Assembly (NCBI GenBank): GCA_960531495.1
Contig: OY482864.1
Coordinates: 8,725,644-8,789,643 of the forward strand
Direction of reading: 5' to 3'
DNA: 64,000 nucleotides
From: Zeus faber
Taxonomy: Eukaryota; Chordata; Actinopteri; Zeiformes; Zeidae
In this document: piece by piece, positions 1 through 11,483 of the stretch
How the letters are laid out: every line of letters begins with the position of its first letter
Position numbering within the stretch: position 1 is the first letter of the stretch
Position numbers and translations under genes: made by a program
Notes under the pieces: model-generated
Told to the model about the DNA's origin: nothing
Database searches by the model: none
The model's input: only the letters and a program-made list of their open reading frames with translations

Positions 1-12
1 CTGTTGATGTAG

Positions 13-435
13 TGCGAAATAATCCCCTTATTAAAGATATCAGGAAAATGGAGCAAGCCTTGGCCTGACATTGAACAATCGTGGCCAGTTGAAGGAACTC
101 TTAACCCTGATGTGATTAAAACAATGCAGGTGCTTTTGTCCACATATAAAGTAAATCAAAAGAAAGGTAAGAAGGGAATGAGACGCACAGAGAAAAGACA
201 AACAGAACTTGGCATTCTGCAGCTGTTCGAAAAGAAGGGACAGAAATTATTCGAAGCCGCAAAAGAAAAACGGGAACGGAGTATACAAGAAGTGAAGAAA
301 AATTATAAGGAAACAGAAAAATTGATGGAAAAGATTAAGGCACCCTTCTCACATACAGCATCTGTAAAGAAGCCCCCGCCTTATGAGAAGGAGGTGAAGT
401 GGACTTGTGGAGTCAGCCCAACTGGTGAGAGTTGA
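13..435 (+). pseudogene. Retroviral gag (matrix-like) fragment
   Basis: Open frame from a stop at 10-12 to a stop near 433. It begins with a Trp/Pro-rich stretch (WPDIEQSWPVEGT) of the kind found near the N-terminus of gamma-like Gag matrix domains, then a Lys/Arg/Glu-rich helical region, and ends in a Pro-rich motif (KKPPPYEKE) resembling the matrix-to-capsid linker with a PPPY late-domain core. Capsid, nucleocapsid and protease are absent: reverse transcriptase sequence starts immediately after the stop, so a large internal deletion is inferred. The frame is open at its left side and may have started outside the window. Assignment rests on position ahead of pol and on motif style, not on a search. 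Confidence 0.55.
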
Positions 436-1381
436 AACAGCGACCAGGAACCAAACCTCATTGGAAGAACCAGTACCCACTAAAGGAGGAGGCAATCAAA
501 GGGATTGAACCACAAATTGAAGGACTGTTAAAAGCAGGTGTAATGGAAATATATTCAGATCCTTAGAGTAATACGCCTATATTGCCTCTAAAGAAGCCAG
601 ATGAGTCCTATCGCTTGGTACATGATTTAAGAGCGGTAAATGAAGTGGTGGCGGACTTTCCAGCTGATGTACCAGATCCACATACCTTGTTAGCCCAAAT
701 TCCTCCAGAGGCTACACACTTCACAGTGTTGGATTTGTGTGGAGCATTTTTCAGTGTACCACTGAGCGAAGAAAGTCAAGGGTTGTTTGGATTCACATAC
801 AAAGGACAACCCTTCAAGTACAAGAGGCTCACTCAAGGATTCAAACATAGCCCTCACATTTTCAATAAAATGTTGCAAGATGACTTGTTTGGGATTGATC
901 AGATTTTGAAAAGTACTGTCATTCAGTATGTGGATGACATCGTCTTCTGTTCACCAGATAAGGAAACTTGCCATGATGACTCAATCAAACTTCTGCAGCT
1001 ATTGGCAGACAAAGGACACAAGGCCTCTCAGAAGATGCTGCAGTATTGTCAAGAAAAAGTAGTTTATTTGGGTCAAACAATAACCCATGGACACAGAAGC
1101 ATCTCTGAGAGTCATTTGGAAGTCATTCGAACGGCACCAAAGCCCAGAACAGTCAGAGAGATGATGACGTTTCTCGGTATTGCGGGATATTCTTCAGTCT
1201 GGGTAGAAGATTAGGCCTGCCTAACAGGGCCTTTGAGAGCCATGATAAAAGAGACTGGGAATGCTCAACTCCATTGTAACCTCACCTGGACGCAGGAAGG
1301 TCTTATGGTATTTGAGAAGATCAAACAGAGGTTACAAGAAGCTCCAGTGCTAGCGTTGCCAGTCTATTCTAAGAACAGTTC
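436..1381 (+). pseudogene. Retroviral pol: reverse transcriptase domain, broken
   Basis: Reverse transcriptase of a class I (gamma/epsilon-related) endogenous retrovirus. In one frame one reads the entry strand (LKQRPGTKPHW), LVHDLRAVN, the first catalytic Asp in VLDLCGAFF, LTQGFKHSP, the catalytic YVDD box near 929-940, and the thumb segment TFLGIAGY. Two in-frame stops break it: TAG at 564-566, where the family has the Pro-x-Asn-Thr-Pro segment, and TAG at 1212-1214 in the connection region. The frame then continues to about 1381, where it is lost. No protease precedes it. This copy cannot encode an active enzyme. Confidence 0.85.
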
Positions 1382-2115
1382 TTTGTCAGCCTGTTTCGTA
1401 TTATTCTACTGCCTATTCAGAAGTCGAATTGGGGCTACCCCTGCGCTACAGAGCAATGGTGGGAGTTTATCTAATGTATGATAAAGCATCATCAGTAACT
1501 ATGGGTTACCCAGTGACAATTCTTACCCATCATAGTCTCAGAAATCTTTTAAATTTTGGTAAATGTACATTGACTATGTCTAGGCTAAGAGACTATCATA
1601 GGCTCTTAGATTATGAAGATGTCACCTTAGTAAGGTGTGTCACGGTAAATCCAGCTGAGAATTTGCCAACACCAGAGGATGGCGAGCCACATGATTGTGT
1701 TCAGAAAGTAGAGAGATATGCAAAGCACAGATCAGACTTGCAAGCTTTCCCACTGCAGGTGTCAGATGTGGAGTATTGGACTGATGGGTCCTGCTATCGA
1801 ATAGGAGATACATTGAGTGCTGGTTACGCAGTAGTCAAAGGCCAGGGAACTGAATTCGTTGTTGAGAAAGCAGAAGTAATACCACAACCTGCTTCAGCAC
1901 AGCTTGCTGAGCTTGTGGGCCTGACTGAAGCTTGTCTATTGGCTGAAGGCAAGCGAGTGACAATATATACAGATTCTGCATATGCACATAATGTTTGTCT
2001 TTTATTTGGATCAGTGTGGAAAAATCAAGGATTAAAGAAAACCGATGGTTCTCCGATACAGCATCATGCTCAGATAATGAAATTGTTGCATGCAATGATG
2101 AAGCAAAAGAAATAG
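1382..2115 (+). pseudogene. Retroviral pol: connection and RNase H domain, frame-shifted
   Basis: Continues pol in another frame after a small deletion near 1382: the connection domain resumes with PVSYYSTAYSE-like sequence and a THHSLRNLL motif. RNase H follows, with its catalytic acidic residues visible in WTDGSC, AELVGLTEA and YTDSAYA (about 1775-1985). Near 2075 the frame shifts again, so the C-terminal end of RNase H is read in the next frame. The order reverse transcriptase, connection, RNase H, integrase is normal for a retroviral pol. Confidence 0.8.
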
Positions 2116-3288
2116 CTGTAGCTAAGTGTGCAGCACACAAAATGGACATGTCAAGGGTTACACAAGGTAACAAAGCGGCTGATGAGGCTCCAAAAGCAGT
2201 TACAGGAGCAAACAAAGCAGGCAAGGTTCTTCTGGTCACCCATGAAGTGGACTTGGAAGATAAAATCATGCTCAGAGATGTGGTCTCGATGCAAGAAGCT
2301 GCGTCAGCCATAGATAAACAATTATGGTTGGACCGAGGGGCCACTCAAGATTCTACGGGTCTGTGGAGAAATCATGAAGGACTGATGGTAGCAACCCCCG
2401 ACCTACTAGGTCTGAATATTCAGGAAGCACATGGGTTAGCCCATGTTGCAAGGGGGGAAGTAAGGAGAAAAATCACGAAAGAGTATGGTTTTTGGCACCG
2501 TACTTGCTTGAGCAAATTGATTGTCATAGACAGGGTAGGTGGGGGTGGTAGCTCAGGAGGTAGAGCTAGTAATCTAAAGGTTGCTGGTTCAATCCCAGGC
2601 TAGCATGCTGTAGTGTCCTTGAGCAAGACACTTAACCCCTAATTGCTCCTGATGGCTGCATCCATCAGTGTTTGAATAATTGTAAATCACTTTGGATAAA
2701 AGCATTTGCTAAATAACTTAATGTAAAAGATACATGTTAGTCATTTTGGATGGATGTCCAAACAAGCATAAAGATGCTCAGTCAGTTGCCAAGTTTTTGT
2801 GTCGTGAGGTCATAAGCAGATGGGAACTTCCAGATTGCATATCCTCAGATAATGGGAAAGAGTTTGTGGATAGAACAGTAAAATTAATTCTGAAAAAAAA
2901 GGGAATTAAATGTCTAGGAGCTGTTTATCATCCGCAAAGCCAAGGTGTTTGTGAAAAAATGAATTGTGTGCCGAAAAATCGCATTGTTAAAATCTGTCAG
3001 CACACAGGTCTGAATTGGGTAGAGGCACTTCCATTGGCATTGATGGTGTGTCGTTCAAGTGAGCTCCATGATTTGCGCATTACACCCCATGAGTTGGCTA
3101 CGGGTAGACGGATGCCAACACCTTGTTTGTGCACAAGTGGAAAGGGTTCAAGTTTAGCCCTTTTAGAAGAAGAAATGCGAGTGTACGTTAACTATATGGC
3201 TGCACTGCATAAGAGAATATACACATATGTCTCTGACAGGCAAAAACAAGAGGTGACTACAAGTGTTCTTATTATGATCCAAAATTAG
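2076..3288 (+). pseudogene. Retroviral pol: integrase, interrupted by a SINE
   Basis: The N-terminal HHCC zinc-binding region is recognisable around 2425-2510 (HGLAHVARGEV then FWHRTC). The catalytic core is split by a SINE at about 2537-2727 and resumes at 2731 with the first Asp (VILDG), second Asp (SSDNGKEF, about 2848-2870) and the catalytic Glu (GVCEKMN, about 2944). The C-terminal part runs to a stop at 3286-3288. Besides the SINE, the segment between zinc finger and core is shorter than expected, so sequence has been lost there. Non-functional remnant. Confidence 0.8.
2537..2727 (+). mobile_element. tRNA-headed SINE inside retroviral integrase
   Basis: A tRNA-like head with A-box (TAGCTCAGGAGG) and B-box (GGTTCAATCCC), a body reading CCTTGAGCAAGACACTTAAC, and the teleost-typical tail CACTTTGGATAAAAGC followed by GCTAAAT. 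The same element occurs at 49,203 (+) and 18,889 (-). This copy is diverged (CATTTGCTAAATAAC where the other copies have CGTCTGCTAAATG). It splits the integrase core, so it arrived after the retrovirus. No clear target duplication is visible. Confidence 0.85.
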
Positions 3289-4928
3289 TGAATGTGAGAG
3301 AGGATGGAGTGCCAACAAGGCCAGACTACGGATACAAAATTGTGACTCTTGTGGTACTAAATGAAAGTAAAATTGTAGAGCCCGCGGTTGGTAAAGAAGT
3401 AGGAAAATTGACAACTGAAGTATCAACTCTCCCACCAACTGAAAAAATAAAGCAGACCTCTTTAGTTCTGAAAGTCACTAATGTTGCAGAGGTATTGTGG
3501 TTAACTACTGCTGCGCCTCAGATGATTTCTACAACTCCAATTTCTGCAAACAGTGCGATTAGAACTGAATAAGGAAATGCAGCTCACCTTCCATGTAAAT
3601 GAAGTAAATGGAATACTGGTGGAAATAATCCCCCTAAATAGAAAAATGCGCGTGGTGAAGACATAGCGCTAACAGAACATGATGTTAGCAGTGTGCCTCT
3701 CGATCAACGAAAGTATTTGTTGTATAATGACAGGAGATGGGTTAAAGTTAAAGATGACTGTTCACTTGTCGTAGGTAATTTCCTATGGAAAGATCAAGGA
3801 TAATATACATGCACATATTTGGATCCAGAGTTTAAATATATCCCAAGGCAAAATTATTGGGAAGCAGGATATAGAACTCATAAGATAATGCTTGTAGTAA
3901 AAGGTCTGGTAACTAAAGAAATAAGTACGATTGCTCAAGAAGTTCAAAAGCAACTAGATACACCAAGGGTGACTGTTGGACCGATGACATCTATTACCTT
4001 AGCTTGGGGAATAACTAGTAGTATTAACGTATCATCGTCAGTTACTACTCTAGCTACAACATTGGCAGAAAAGGATGTTACAACAATGATGATGACAACT
4101 TCTACGTCTGTAACTCCTGGTAATCATACAAGTGAGGTTGTGAGGATGAGATCCACTACAAATAAAACAATGACGACCTTTTTGGTGTCTACAAAGTCTG
4201 TAGATAAGACGCTGACACCTATCTCAACATTCCCATCATTTAAGAAGTTGGTAAATATAACTCAGAAGTCGATGGTGAAGTTGGAAATTAATTTGAACAA
4301 TAGCAAGGAGAGCTCTGTAATTAGAAAGCCAATTGCTGAGGAGGTTGATAGGGATTCAGGTGAAATAGTTCAGATGACTATGTTGGATGTGGTCAATGAT
4401 TTTCCTGATCCTGAGTGGACATCAGAAGACATGACTGAACATCTTCATGCTTTACAGAAGCGAGAAACCCTGTGGAAAGCATATGGGTTTGACTCCTCGG
4501 TGCTGCAAATAGCAGACCTGTGGGCAAAGACAAATCTGTGGTTCCAATCGATAACTCACTCCGTTAGAATGACTACTAATTTGAATTGTCCGTATGTGGT
4601 GAGAGTTCCAGCTTCAGGCACATGAACTTCAATTCTAGAGATGGTACTGGAACCTTTGCCGCCTGAATGTCAAAGTAATGCGTTATCACGGCTGCTATTC
4701 AAACAACAAGCAGCGAATGAAGTATGGATGACTGTGTCGGTCCATCTATTTAGACCTCAACGTAGTTGTTCCTGGTTGAAAGAATTATCCTATTTAAATC
4801 ATCTTGGTAAGTATGAAGATATTAGAACAGCAATACCTGATGCTATGGAAGTGACACCAGTGAAAGGTAGAGCTTGTTTTTGTTCAAATGATACTCATGG
4901 TGGAGATGGTATGTTTATGGGGATATGA
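3289..4928 (+). pseudogene. Retroviral env: surface-subunit region, broken
   Basis: Between integrase and the transmembrane subunit lie three consecutive open segments (about 3288-3572, 3819-4625, 4641-4928) in different frames. The middle one is very Thr/Ser-rich with several Asn-x-Ser/Thr sites, as expected of a glycosylated surface subunit, and ends in Trp-rich sequence. Stops at 3570-3572, about 4623-4625 and 4926-4928, together with frame changes, prevent expression of one protein. I infer surface subunit from position and composition; no receptor-binding motif is recognised. Confidence 0.55.
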
Positions 4929-5103
4929 GAAGGTGAAATCTACATGAGGCTATTTGGACAAAGTGCACAAAGGACGGTTGATGACACATATACAGTGACC
5001 TTTCATGCACCACATCGTCGACAGAGTTAAAATTTAAGCGTAAAGAATCAAACTTTACCAGGTAATGTGATTATAGGAACATTTAAAGATATTTGGTGGG
5101 TAT

Positions 5104-5814
5104 GTGGTGATAAAGCACACTTATCCTATACCTATACTTCCTTATGATGTTTTTGTTATCCGGAAGGGACAAGAGCCAGATGAGGGTAACTCTACAAAGA
5201 CTTCCGAAAGTAGGAAGAAAAGAGACTTGGCACAGTTTCACAATTTGGAGTCTTACCATTGGAGGATATCTTTAGGAGAAAAATGGGCCATAGTATTGTT
5301 TCCATGGTATGGGGTCACATTCTTAGCTGATCATATTGATAATATCACATATACCCGACAAGATTTTGTAAATGAGACCATAACAGGGTTTGAATATTTG
5401 TCAAACACCCAGAGGAGTCATCGATTGACGTTGCTGAAACACGACATGGCTCTTTATTATAATTTGGCCAAACAAGGTGGCCTCTGCGTGGCTTTATATC
5501 TAACTGGAGATGCCTGTTATACGTTGATCCCTGATGTTGCAGATAACATGACTAATGTCATAGATGCGTTGAAACTTATAAGTGATGCGTTTGGGCCATC
5601 AGAAGGAGCTGGGTGGTCAGCTAATGCTTGGTTGCAAGATAAATTAGGACCGCTAGGAGCTATAGTAGTTCAGGTTCTGGGGGCTGCTCTTCTATCACTG
5701 TGTGTGATGTTTTGTTTTTGTACGGTGTTGTTGACCTTTGCTAAAGCCATGATATTGAGAATGGGTAGGAGTTGTAATGCTGGGAGAAAATGTTCAGATG
5801 CCACTATTGGGTAA
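5104..5814 (+). pseudogene. Retroviral env: transmembrane subunit
   Basis: The last open segment (236 codons). A furin-type site RKKR is encoded at 5212-5223, marking the surface/transmembrane boundary. Downstream is a QGGLC motif with a second Cys ten residues later, the region where gamma-type envelopes carry the disulphide-bonded loop. A long hydrophobic membrane anchor follows at about 5650-5750, then a short basic cytoplasmic tail ending at 5814. The segment is open, but the upstream part of env is broken and the frame has no good ATG of its own. Annotated as part of an inactivated gene. Confidence 0.75.
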
Positions 5815-6828
5815 TAATGACGTCAGTGAAGATGAGGAGGAAATAGTGATGAAGGTGGAGCTAACACTAGTAGAGAAATATCCATTCTGAATATCTGATT
5901 CCGTCATAGACTCAATATTATTTTTTGAGTGGAAAAATGCATGGACAAAGGGGGGAAAAGGAAAATGTTAATCATATATTGGAATAATGTTAAAGTATAA
6001 TGCAAAAGTGAAATTATTATACTGTATTTGATGGTTGTGCAATATACTGGCTGGTGATTTTTTCTTTCAGGGCCAGTCAGTGTCCAGAGACCCTAACAGC
6101 CTAATGGACTTGAACACTCAAACATGGACATTCAAAAATGAAATGTGAAATATCATTGAAAGTTGATGGTGTTAAAAAGCAACAGTTCAATACATACATA
6201 TGTGTCCTGCATGTTTTTTATAATATTGGAGTTTATTTATTACAATGTAACCTGTATTATTGATTAATATTCTAAACTCTACACTAGATATTTTTTTAGC
6301 AAGACATATAACTTTGATTTAGTATTGTTTTCTTTGGAGTTTTCTGTAATAGGGTGAAGTAAATACATTGGGACCTCAGGTATTTTCTTTTTTTGCGGTC
6401 CTGAGGGACATTGGTGTTAGGCAGGGAAAGGTCCACTGGAAGGTCTGATGGGTCGACCAGCCTGACTTTGGCAAATTTTTGATTTATTTCCGAGGTTATA
6501 AATGTATGCATATATATGTAACATCCTATACAGTTTTCGAAACCCTTCTTCTTTTTCTGTTAATTGATTTGGAGTACAATAGGGGGTTGCCTGTGGCAGA
6601 GGGACCGTCAGAGAATATTCCTGTCTAGATTGTTTGATGGATGTATTAAGAAAGGAAGCTGCCTGATGGGTTTTTTCGCTCTCACACTCCACAAATTTAT
6701 TGTATTGCTACGAGTAAGCATGGTCAGAAGGGTATATTATAATAATTTTGTTTGTTAGTATGTGATTTCAGCCAATTAACATCAGAAGTTCATTACTCTT
6801 CTCTCTATCGAGACTTTGTGTAGTCTCG
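5815..6828 (+). other. Retroviral 3' non-coding region between env and PPT
   Basis: About 1 kb of AT-rich sequence after the env stop. I see no convincing accessory gene. Short open frames on the minus strand at 6296-6692 have no recognisable features and look fortuitous. The stretch ends in the purine-rich primer site. Confidence 0.5.
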
Positions 6829-6841
6829 AAGGGGGGAAATA
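6829..6841 (+). promoter_or_regulatory. Polypurine tract
   Basis: Purine run AAGGGGGGAAATA directly before the TG that opens the LTR. This is the expected plus-strand primer of a retrovirus and fixes the LTR start. Confidence 0.75.
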
Positions 6842-7198
6842 TGAGGTGTCTGGAATATTTGGGGTGAAGAGGGCACTGATTTCCCAAGAGAGAGCCCATT
6901 GTATAATATAATTACCAACAGATGTTGCCAGGGGCCCCGGTGATAAGGGAAGTAGATTATGCTTAGATTTATGTCAGACAAGGGCTGAACTGTGACCTAT
7001 GTAGTGGAACCAGATGTGTTACGTTATATCTGTACAAGTATATAAGACAGAGTCTTCTTCCATTCGGCAGAGACTGGATTTGGCTTCTTTCTCTCCCAGA
7101 CATCCATGGCAAGTCTGGTTTGATGCTGTTCTTCCTTGTAATAAACAAATTATTATAATCAAGTCGGCGTCAGCGGAGATTCCTTCTTGATCAACACA
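6842..7198 (+). mobile_element. Retroviral 3' LTR
   Basis: About 357 bp beginning TGAGGTGTCTGG after the polypurine tract and ending ...TCAACACA (the exact CA end may be 7196 or 7198). It holds a TATA box (TATATAAGA, about 7039-7047) and a polyadenylation signal AATAAA at 7140-7145, in U3-R-U5 order. The 5' LTR is not in the window, so neither LTR identity (age) nor the target duplication can be read. Confidence 0.75.
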
Positions 7199-8960
7199 TC
7201 ATCGACAACAAAGAAACTACACCACTGACTGACAAACTGCAGATTAAAGCGACCCTTTAATCCCTGTAAAAATATCCTCCAACCACCAGTTGGAGCAGTG
7301 AGCATCTCATTATGGAGCAGCGTAAGCAAGGCGAGCGGCTAAGAAGACACTCTGAATGTGGAAATTATTGTATCCATCCCTGATTTTTGGCATTTACACA
7401 AAACTGATATATTGCGCCATCACCTCGGGTTATCACACATATGTCTGAGAGTCCTTCAAGATAGTTTGTGTGGTAAAGTGTGCTGTACTTTGTGCACTTT
7501 TACTATTTAGGTTTGAATAGCACTTGGCCAAGAATGGCTGCGTTTTGGAAAGGACCCCACTTTACAGAAGTCCCAATGAAAACCACGAGCAGGGAACCAA
7601 CCTGGGCTAGAGAAACCCTGAGTGAGGAGGACTTGTTGCGACAAAGCTTCCCACACTCTGCCCCAACGAAGTGAAGATCATACTTTTAGGGATAATTTCT
7701 ATAGTCTTTGACTTGAGCGATGTCGTGTGAAAGTCTGAGGGTGAAGTGGACAGCGAGTCATGATTCAGTTCATACACTCGTTGTCATTGATGACGGTTCC
7801 TTGTTCCCTAGTGGAAGTCGGAGGAAGGAAGCATGGTCAGAGTGGTTGGGTATCTGTGTTAAAATAAATACTGCTGTTGATGACAGAACAATGCTCTCTA
7901 AAACTACAACATTTTGTGTTGTGAATCGATTTCCCATGTGGAGCATCATTCACATCACTCGTGGGGGATATGTGCTGGTTAAATGACTGTAGCGGAACAA
8001 ACCTGACTTAATCGTTCACGTAATCATTCCCGTAACAAAGCAAGCTTCGAGCAGTAGTTCAGTTAGAAGTACTTCATTACTGTATATGAGAACAACTGTA
8101 CCGTACTTCCATTTTCCACTGCTTTTTTTTCCAGTGCTTTTGATCTGCACTCCGATGTACCGCGCTGTTTACTTATGGAACGAAACAAAACACTGTTCCT
8201 AATGCAAACACTACCTCATTCACGCTCTTACTTTGTACCCTTGCGGAGTGCTCAGCGGCACACATGCTACACCCTATACATTATATATAATGTATAATAT
8301 ATATTACTGCTCCAGAGCAGTAGTTCAGCTGGAAGTACTTGGTGAATTTGATACGCGCATCGGTTCGGTGAGATAACATATCTAAATACGAATGTGTTGA
8401 TGAATTGCGCCATATACTTTTTTTTTCTTTTTGTTTTTTACCTGTGCTGTCAGCATGCTGGGGATACAACGCAGAGTATTTGTATGTCATTACATTCAGG
8501 ACAGAGTTAGTTGGCAAGTGGACTTGAAGTTCTCAACCTGCAATGCAACTCTTTATTAATTCTTTAATCATCAACAACTGCTGCAATAACTCTTTCCTGT
8601 GGATAACCTGTAGAATGACAAGAGCACAGTTTCTGGTTATGGCGAGCCACCGCCAACCCCCATCTTTGGAGAACTATTTATCATGTTTGGGTCTATAAAC
8701 AACTGATCACTACTCCAAGAGAGGGAGAATCACCACGGTGAGACAAACAAACATAGAAACAAACAACATTTACACAAAATCATGAACATTGGACGACAAC
8801 ATGTATCGAAAAACAGTGAATTAGGTCCAGGAAAACTGGAACTACAACTGGTCACGTGGCCTCTTCCTGTCATTATTATGGCAGTAAATGAGGGAGGAAA
8901 GGAGAGGAATGGAACCAGGAGGTTGCTGGGGTGCATTTGAGGCAGGTGTGGTGTGGTGGT
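7199..8960. other. Unassigned sequence, no gene recognised
   Basis: No coherent open frame or repeat family identified. A short motif (GAGCAGTAGTTCAG followed by AAGTACTT) occurs at about 8047 and again at about 8318, showing a local duplication of roughly 26 bp. An AT palindrome-like tract lies at 8280-8305. Short open frames at 7480-7986 show no domain features. Confidence 0.4.
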
Positions 8961-9115
<155 letters not shown>

Positions 9116-9159
9116 TGTCCACCGGTGAGAGTACATGACTTATTCCCATTGGTACTGAT

Positions 9160-10060
9160 GGAGAAGGTCAGTTATATGTCGCTGCGCCTCCAAGCAGGAG
9201 GCTTAGCGGAACTCCACAGCCCCGTGGACACCCTATAGCCACAGGAAAGCCCCGGGTACCCTGCCCTGCGGCCACAGAAGACCCCCGGGCCCCCAGAGAA
9301 GCCAGAGGGCTGTGGAGCAACCCCCACACCCAGCCCCGAGGAGCATGACCCAGTCTCAGGGAGCACGAGGAGACCCCGCACCCCAGGGGCGCAGACATAC
9401 AACCAACTCCCGGGTGCAGGCACAAGACGCAGCCGCCGACATAGAACCCGGGCCATGGGCGCAAGAGGGGCCGTGGGCCCCGTGCTGCCCCACGGCGACA
9501 GACCGACAGCCCGCTCGAGCCGCCCGCACCCACAGGCGAGCTGGCAGGACCCCATGCCCACCCATGCCCCGCACAAGGGGGAGGCCCGCCCCACCGCAGC
9601 CGACCAGATGCTCCACCCGGTGTGAGGGCCAAGCGCCCATACATGTAGCAGCGTGTGCCCAGCATGGGGCACCTCGATGTTACAGCCCCCCCCGGCGACA
9701 CCGCCAGGCCGCCAGGTATACAGGCCCTCCACCACCCCCAGCACCCGAGGCACCTGCAGTGGAGAAGCCGTGTTGCATAAGAAAAAGGCCAACAGCCGTC
9801 CACCACACCCCAACCCACACCCACAACGGCATGCAGTCCCCTCAGGGGCCCCGGAAGGCCCCGGAAGGCACCTGGAGGCGCTCTCCGCAGCCCCGCCAGG
9901 TCACAGCACATCCCAAGCCACCAGGCGCAAGCCGTCTGCACTCCAGCCAGGCCGGGGGGGCCCTAGGGCAAACCCAAATCACTCCCTCCTGTCCCGCAGA
10001 CCCTGGTCCGATGGAGTGTTGTTAGGAGTAGGATTTGTGTGCCAGTGTATGTGTTCGAAG
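9160..10060. other. GC-rich block of unknown nature
   Basis: About 0.9 kb of sharply GC-rich sequence between AT-rich flanks. Long overlapping frames exist on both strands (for example plus 9312-10025), but their translations are Pro/Arg/Ala-rich or Gly/Trp/Cys-rich without domain structure, as expected from composition alone. It could be an unclassified repeat or a displaced GC-rich fragment. I do not call a gene. Confidence 0.4.
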
Positions 10061-10446
10061 CTAATGTGAGTGGGATTCAAATTTTGGGACGGACGAGAAG
10101 CACGCTTGGACAAGAGCATGACAGGCAAGATGGCAGCTGCCCGCCGCATCCCCACCCACAGAGCCTGCACCCTGCCCATCCCATTAAAATGAAAGGAATT
10201 TGACATTCTGTATTGATCACTCGTATTCCTGTGTCTGAATTACTGCGTGGAGGTGTGGGGTAACATGTACAAAAAAAGAGCCATAAGGGTAGTAAACAAT
10301 GCAGGATATTGTGAACATACTTACTGTATATCCTGTATTTTAGGTCACATGCTTTGAAGTTCATGGATATGGTAAACTTCATTACTGCACAAATAAAGCA
10401 AGAAATAATTTACTTCTTGGTAACATGCAAAAATGTTCTTTGATAG

Positions 10447-10463
10447 AGGGGGGGGGGGGGGGG
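10447..10463 (+). repeat. Poly-G tract
   Basis: Run of about 17 G residues inside the spacer of the first old array unit. A likely replication or assembly hot spot. Confidence 0.9.
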
Positions 10464-10997
10464 GGTCAAATTAAATTAAAGCGCTGTGTTCATAACTCTT
10501 TGAAGAGTACTGTATGTGTATATGAAATTGCGAGGGGCATTTGTGGAATGGTTTGGATATAGAACCCCAGCAAAGTCCTAATATGAATTAATTCAAGAAG
10601 ATTTACAATAAAATAAGTTTGAAGAGGTTTAGGGACGAGGAAGGGTTGGGAGGATAAAAGTTGAGGTAATTGTTTGAGTTATATCTGATTGACACTGGGT
10701 AGATATCTGGCTTGTATATAACAGCATTTGGGTAGTTGTTTGTAAGTTGTATGTGTGATGAATATTTAGTTATTTGTTTGAGTTCTGGAGAAGTGATTGG
10801 ACCACGTAAGTGAATACTTATGCTGGTCTTGTTTATTATTCATTTTCATTGTTATTCTTGATTTGTTTTAACTTACTGTTTGAAAAAAGTTATTAATCAA
10901 TTGAAAAAAAGCAATGACTCACAGTTTTATGCTATTACTGCGAGCGAGGCAGATATCTTAGTGTTTACCACTCCTTGATTTACTTGTACAATGCTGT

Positions 10998-11117
10998 TGG
11001 GCTTTGCCAGTTAGAAAAGCCTACCAAAAATAGGCGAAACTCTTATTTGTTCCTCTTCACGGAAGTCTTTAGTAAAAGGCGAAAGGCTTAATCGTACTGA
11101 AGAGAAACCAAAGTAAT
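10998..11117 (-). ncRNA. U5 snRNA, diverged copy
   Basis: Full-length U5-like gene read on the minus strand. The loop-1 core CGCCTTTTACTAAAGA is intact, followed by TTCCGTG, an Sm-type site (TATTTTTGG) and the 3' stem-loop. Substitutions elsewhere (5' TTACTTTGG instead of TTACTCTGG, GTGAAGAGG instead of GTGGAGAGG) suggest a pseudogene or minor variant. Confidence 0.75.
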
Positions 11118-11411
11118 TAATTACATTAATGCAAATGATGGAAAAGGGTGTTGGTGCCTTTGCCTATCAGCATGACGGTACTGCTTTTTGGCTAGCTGCA
11201 GAGCAACTGACAGATCTCACATTGACTAGCAGTCCACACCACCCTTTAACCATCTATACCAAATCAGAACATTGAACGGGTGTCACTGTACATAAAGACT
11301 GAGGGAAAGTTTTCTCTGGGATTAAAACAGCGACAGCCTGCTCTGCATTCCACCGAAAAGCCTCAGACGTGGGAGCATGAGTGAGGAAGAAACACTAACA
11401 TACTGTTTCTC

Positions 11412-11483
11412 CTCCCCATCGGGGAATTGAACCCCAGTCTCCTGCGTAGCAAGCAGTGATACTGGCCACTATACTAACGAGGA
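11412..11483 (-). pseudogene. tRNA-Asp-derived gene with anticodon GCT
   Basis: 72-base cloverleaf homologous to the tRNA-Asp genes of the array. The anticodon loop reads TTGCTAC, so the anticodon would be GCT (a serine codon set) instead of GTC. The first anticodon-stem pair is mismatched (A27 against G43) and a T-stem pair becomes U-G. Probably an inactive relic rather than a real tRNA-Ser. Confidence 0.7.

Noticed and set aside
7480..7986. Two short plus-strand ORFs after the retroviral LTR
   Set aside because: 64 and 88 codons with no recognisable motif; the first uses a non-ATG start in its longest form.
9312..10025. 237-codon ORF and long minus-strand ORFs in the GC-rich block
   Set aside because: Open in several frames because of GC content; no domain, no start context, no continuity.
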